A stretch of 64,000 bases of DNA. Origin: Archangium gephyra (GTDB lineage: Bacteria; Myxococcota; Myxococcia; Myxococcales; Myxococcaceae). The DNA lies in NCBI RefSeq assembly GCF_001027285.1, contig NZ_CP011509.1, forward strand, positions 11,494,501 through 11,558,500, read 5' to 3'. Made by a program: the position numbers and the translations under genes. The number at the start of each line of letters is the position of its first letter. Positions within the stretch are counted from its first letter, which is position 1. Under the pieces are notes generated by a model. It saw only the letters and a list, made by a program, of their open reading frames with translations. It had not been told where the DNA came from and did not search any database. Shown here piece by piece: positions 60,565-64,000 of the stretch.

Positions 60565-62811
60565 ATGCCGTTGCCCCGCCGTCCCTCCTCCTTGTCCCGC
60601 TCGACGCTCCTGCAGATGGGGGCGCGCATCGCGGGAGTGGTGGCCCTGGCCACGCTCTTCAGCTACCTGCACGTGCTGCAATCGGTGCGGGCCGAGAATC
60701 TCGCGAGGCTGGAGCGGTACGTGGTGGAGCGCAGCCAGCGCGAGCAGGGCATCTTCGTGCTGGCGCAGGACAACCACGCCGTGCTGCGTCAGGCCCTGGA
60801 GGAGCGGCTCGGCGCCCTCTCCGAGGAGGAGGTGGGCACACGTTTCGACACCCTCTTCGTCCAGCTGCCCGACGGCAGCGTCCGCAACCGGCCCGAGCGC
60901 TTCGACGGCACGAGGATGCCGGGCCTCATCGTCCCCAAGGGCATCCCGCTCGAGGCGGGACTGCGCCGGCGCATCCTGGCCTCGTATGACGTGCTCGCCC
61001 AGTACGGGCCCGCCCTGCACACGCGCTTCACCAACACCTACGTCCTGCTGCCCGACGACGTGCTGGTGCTCTACTGGCCGGAGCGCCCCACGTGGACGCA
61101 GGAGGCCGCGAGCGACATGTCGTTCCTCGGGCTCGAGTTCTACGAGCTGAGCCTGCCCGGGAAGAACCCCCGGCGCGAGACGGTCTGGTGCGGCATCTAC
61201 TCGGATCCGGTGGACCGGAGCTGGATGGTCTCGGTCTCCACGCCGCTGGACGTGGACGGCCGACATGTCGCGACGATCGGCCACGACGTGCTCATCCACG
61301 AGTTGATGACGCGGACCATCAACGACCACCTGCCGGGCGCGTACAACCTGCTCTTCCGCGACGACGGTCAGCTCATCGCCCACCCCCAGTTCACCCGGGA
61401 GGGCAACACGGGCCTCTATTACCTGCCGGGCAGCGCGGGGCAGAACAAAGCAGACGCCCCCCGCATCCCCGAGGAGCAGCAGCGCGACCTGCGGAGCATC
61501 TTCGAGCACGTGCGCCACGGGCCGTCCGGCCAGACGGTGACGGAGCTGCCGGAGCATGACGAGTACATCGGCGTGTCCCGGCTCAAGGGTCCCGGGTGGA
61601 ACTTCGTCACGGTGCTGCCCGAGCGCGTGGTGTCCCAGCCCGCGCTCCAGGCCGCGCGCCAGGTGCTGCTGGTGGGCATCATCGCGCTGGTGGCGGAGCT
61701 GGCCATCATGTCCTGGGTGCTCCGGCGGCAGGTCACCCGCCCGCTGCTGGCCTTCAGCCAGGCCGCGGAGCGGGTGGCCGCCGGTGACTTCCACGTCGAG
61801 CTGGACACCTCACGCGAGGACGAGCTGGGGCAGCTGGCGCGGGCCATCCGCTCCATGGCCGACAAGGTGCAGCATCGCGAGGAGGCACTGCGCCAGGCCA
61901 ACGAGCACCTGGAGCAGCGCGTGGAGGAGCGCACGCGTGAGCTCCAGGACGTCCATGCCCGGCTGGTGCAGACGGCGCGGCGCGCGGGCATGGCGGAGGT
62001 CGCCACCAACGTGCTGCACAACGTGGGCAACGTGCTCAACAGCGTCTACACCGCGGCGCAGCTCGCCCGGGAGCGGATGGGCCGGATGCGGCTCGAGCAG
62101 GTGGGACGGGTGGCGAACATGCTCCAGGAGCACCAGGCCGACGCCGGCACCTTCCTCACGCAGGACGAGCGCGGCCGGCATGTGACGCCCTTCCTGAGCA
62201 AGCTGGGAGAGAGTCTGATGAGCGAGCGCAAGGAGCTGCTCTCGCTGCTCGAGGACGTGGGCCGGTACACCGAGCACATTGGCGACATCGTCAAGGTGCA
62301 GCAGAACTACGCCCGGACGCCGCGGATGCACGAGCCCGTGCACCTGGAGGAGTTGCTGGAGGACGCGCTGCGCATCAACGCGGCCGGGCTCAGCCGCCAA
62401 GGGGCGCGGGTGGAGCGGCACCTGACCGCGCTGCCGCCCATGCTGACGGACAAGCACAAGCTGCTGATGATCCTCGTCAATCTGATCAGCAACGCCAGCC
62501 ACGCCCTGGAGCGTGCGACCACCGGGGAGCGGCGGTTGATCGTGAAGCTGGAGCGAGACCCCGGCGACTACATCCGCATCGAGGTGCGGGACACCGGCAT
62601 GGGCATCTCACGGGAGATGCTGCGGCGCATCTTCCAGTACGGCTTCACCACCCGGGAGGACGGGCACGGCTTCGGCCTGCACTCGAGTGCCCTGGCGGCA
62701 CAGGAGCTGGGAGGCTCGCTGAAGGTCCACAGCGAGGGGCCGGGACACGGGGCCACGTTCACGCTGGAGATTCCCTGCCCCCTGGCCGAGGCCCCTGGAG
62801 ACGCGGCCTGA
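60565..62811 (+). CDS. Membrane sensor histidine kinase
   Basis: The 748-aa kinase has two membrane helices bracketing a dCache-like extracytoplasmic sensor (about 40-365), a HAMP domain (about 392-445), a coiled coil, a dimerisation region with His485 in NVLHNVGNVLNS, and a HATPase domain (about 630-740) with NLISNASHAL, DTGMGIS and GHGFGLH. No response regulator is adjacent, so it is an orphan kinase, as is common in myxobacteria. Confidence 0.93.
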   Translation: MPLPRRPSSLSRSTLLQMGARIAGVVALATLFSYLHVLQSVRAENLARLERYVVERSQREQGIFVLAQDNHAVLRQALEERLGALSEEEVGTRFDTLFVQLPDGSVRNRPERFDGTRMPGLIVPKGIPLEAGLRRRILASYDVLAQYGPALHTRFTNTYVLLPDDVLVLYWPERPTWTQEAASDMSFLGLEFYELSLPGKNPRRETVWCGIYSDPVDRSWMVSVSTPLDVDGRHVATIGHDVLIHELMTRTINDHLPGAYNLLFRDDGQLIAHPQFTREGNTGLYYLPGSAGQNKADAPRIPEEQQRDLRSIFEHVRHGPSGQTVTELPEHDEYIGVSRLKGPGWNFVTVLPERVVSQPALQAARQVLLVGIIALVAELAIMSWVLRRQVTRPLLAFSQAAERVAAGDFHVELDTSREDELGQLARAIRSMADKVQHREEALRQANEHLEQRVEERTRELQDVHARLVQTARRAGMAEVATNVLHNVGNVLNSVYTAAQLARERMGRMRLEQVGRVANMLQEHQADAGTFLTQDERGRHVTPFLSKLGESLMSERKELLSLLEDVGRYTEHIGDIVKVQQNYARTPRMHEPVHLEELLEDALRINAAGLSRQGARVERHLTALPPMLTDKHKLLMILVNLISNASHALERATTGERRLIVKLERDPGDYIRIEVRDTGMGISREMLRRIFQYGFTTREDGHGFGLHSSALAAQELGGSLKVHSEGPGHGATFTLEIPCPLAEAPGDAA

Positions 62812-62837
62812 GGGGCGCCAACCCCGCGCCCATGGCC

Positions 62838-63422
62838 TCAGGGCAGGTTGCCCAGATCGTTGTCGAGGAGCGCATCGAGCAACGAGGGTTCTCCTCCATT
62901 GAGGAAGTAGACGCATCGGCCGGGAACAGGCTCATTGGCCAGCTCGAGCGGGAATGGCTGGTAGCCGAGTTCCCGCTCCAGGTGCTGCACGAGCAGTTCC
63001 GCGTGGGGCCTGAGCTCGTCCGGCGGCTGCAAGAAGAGCTGGGGCCGGGTCCATGTGTCATCGGCCCGGATGTGCTGCACCGTGGCGTAGACGAGATAGA
63101 GAGGGGCGAGCACGCTCACGGCGCCCGCCAGACGGGTCAGAACCCGCCCTCCTTCCGGTAGAGGGCGCTCCAGGTATATGCAACACCGAAGACAGGCGGA
63201 CATCCCGGGCTGGGTCACGTTCCCGACGGGACGGCCGGGAAACGCAGCCCTGAGCTCACTGAGAAGAGAGGCCCAGCGCTCCCAGGCCAGCGCCGTCTTC
63301 CAGGCAGCGGACCAACGCTGGAATTCGGGAGTGGATCTGTCGATGTCAACGAAGACGGTGCTTCCGGGAGGATAGTGCTGGTGCGCGATGCGGATGAGCT
63401 CCGCTCTCGTGAATGCCTTCAT
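62838..63422 (-). CDS. Hypothetical protein with one hydrophobic segment
   Basis: The 194-aa protein begins MKAFTRAELIRIAHQHYP and contains LTRLAGAVSVLAPLYLVYAT (about residues 105-124), which could be a membrane helix or a buried strand. The composition is otherwise soluble. No family recognised. Confidence 0.65.
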   Translation of the reverse strand: MKAFTRAELIRIAHQHYPPGSTVFVDIDRSTPEFQRWSAAWKTALAWERWASLLSELRAAFPGRPVGNVTQPGMSACLRCCIYLERPLPEGGRVLTRLAGAVSVLAPLYLVYATVQHIRADDTWTRPQLFLQPPDELRPHAELLVQHLERELGYQPFPLELANEPVPGRCVYFLNGGEPSLLDALLDNDLGNLP

Positions 63423-63499
63423 GATTTGGAAGGCCTCGGGATGTCGAAGGGAACCGTTTCGATGCCGAGGAGCTTCACGAGTTGAACCTGGGAACCGAA

Positions 63500-63545
63500 A
63501 TACCCTCACCCTGTCCCTCTCCCGAAGGGAGAGGGGTTGTTGGGA
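63500..63545. repeat. REP-like palindrome (copy 4)
   Basis: ACCCTCACCCTGTCCC is followed by TCTCCCGAAGGGAGAGGGG. A clear stem TCTCCC/GGGAGA. It lies between two minus-strand genes. Confidence 0.7.
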
Positions 63546-63560
63546 CGAGTGGGTGCACGG

Positions 63561-64000
63561 TTACGCCTTGCCCACGACCTTCTTCAGGAAGCCCCAGAAG
63601 CGGCCCGAGCGCTCCTTCAAATCCTGCCCGCGCCGCTCCTCCGCCGCCCGCGCCGCGTCCGAGGCCACGCCCAACCGCTGCCGCAATTCCTCCGGCGTGT
63701 AGCGCGTCGCCAACGTGGCCTTCATCTCCTTGCGCGTCGAGTACTCCTGCGCCGTCACGTGCAGCACGCACTCGGAATCCAGCCGCAGCGTCACCGCCAC
63801 CCGCACCGACCCCTTCGGCCCCCTCGGCAGGCCCTCCAGCCTCACCGTCCCCAGGTACTCGTTCGCCGAGATGTGCGTGTCCTCTCCCTGGAAGATGGAC
63901 AACTCCATCACTTCTTCGTTGTCCCGCGTCGTGGAGATCGCGAACGAGCGCTGCGCCGGCAGCGGCGTGTTGCGCTCGATGACCCGCGTGAACGCTCCCC
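63561..64000 (-). CDS. Hsp70/DnaK-family protein, C-terminal part
   Basis: The partial gene is cut by the window edge. The visible 145 or so residues contain the DnaK substrate-binding domain pattern RVIERNTPLPAQRSF, FQGEDTHISANEYLGTVRL and VTAQEYSTRKE. After the beta-sandwich there is only a short tail (YTPEELRQRLG... to KKVVGKA), so the helical lid of classical DnaK is mostly missing. It is probably a divergent Hsp70 paralog, not the main chaperone. Confidence 0.8.
   Translation of the reverse strand, partial: GAFTRVIERNTPLPAQRSFAISTTRDNEEVMELSIFQGEDTHISANEYLGTVRLEGLPRGPKGSVRVAVTLRLDSECVLHVTAQEYSTRKEMKATLATRYTPEELRQRLGVASDAARAAEERRGQDLKERSGRFWGFLKKVVGKA

Overview
The window is GC-rich DNA with the gene content of a fruiting myxobacterium of the Cystobacterineae (Archangium/Cystobacter/Melittangium type). 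The evidence is membrane-anchored Ser/Thr kinases, FHA proteins, many Cys-rich and propeller lipoproteins, dispersed REP-like palindromes and an HprK/RapZ-linked mannose-type PTS. No rRNA, CRISPR array, transposase or replication origin was seen. This assignment rests on gene content, not on a marker gene.

Layout. 0-4.2 kb (minus strand): PTS EIIA-EIIB-EIIC-(EIID) downstream of hprK-rapZ. 4.2-10 kb: a GT22-type mannosyltransferase-like protein, a HIT protein, Cys-rich exported proteins, a ClC-CBS chloride transporter and a lipoprotein. 9.9-15.4 kb (minus): a FecE/BtuD-type ATPase, a large Ser/Thr kinase and an FHA-GAF-cyclase protein. 15.5-18.4 kb (minus): a cobalamin riboswitch followed by a propeller-like lipoprotein, a second surface lipoprotein and a Rieske protein. 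18.4-24.2 kb: two copies of a module made of a 50-aa peptide gene followed by four or five tRNA genes, with a secreted 786-aa protein and a 590-aa lipoprotein between them. 24.2-30.1 kb (minus): a second cobalamin riboswitch followed by btuB-like, propeller lipoprotein, btuF and btuC. 30-35 kb: FHA protein, ComEA-like protein, membrane Ser/Thr kinase, cobC and an internally deleted cobS. 35.1-39.3 kb: a sulfate ABC operon (sbp-cysTWA) behind a candidate cysteine attenuator. 39.3-41.6 kb: DUF3817 protein, an AT-richer patch with an orphan gene, a cobT relic and a MarR regulator. 41.7-52.2 kb: DUF4175 protein with an MA-type peptidase, outer-membrane protein, P450, acyltransferase and sulfatase. 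52.3-55.7 kb: an operon of zinc-ribbon pseudokinase, VWA protein and a divergent adenylosuccinate-synthetase-like enzyme. 56-64 kb: cystathionine beta-synthase, lipoprotein, small conserved proteins, subtilase, histidine kinase and a partial Hsp70-like protein.

The most unusual element is the duplicated peptide-tRNA module (18.43-19.03 kb and 23.43-24.12 kb). The tRNA anticodons are CTC, GTC, GCC, GAG and CAG, which read Glu, Asp, Gly, Leu and Leu. These are the only amino acids in the peptide stretch LDLLLGLE. Three of the five tRNA types have C instead of the near-invariant U33, and the two Leu-anticodon tRNAs lack the long variable arm of ordinary tRNA-Leu. The two peptide copies differ at six bases, four of them synonymous. 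A dedicated tRNA set serving one peptide, or donating amino acids to it, is a hypothesis drawn from this pattern.

A second theme is vitamin B12. Two cobalamin riboswitches control uptake and surface-protein genes, while cobS and cobT are broken. This suggests that late cobalamin synthesis has decayed and scavenging has taken over. The btuC gene has no adjacent ATPase; a BtuD-like ATPase lies about 13 kb further on the same strand, beyond both peptide-tRNA modules.
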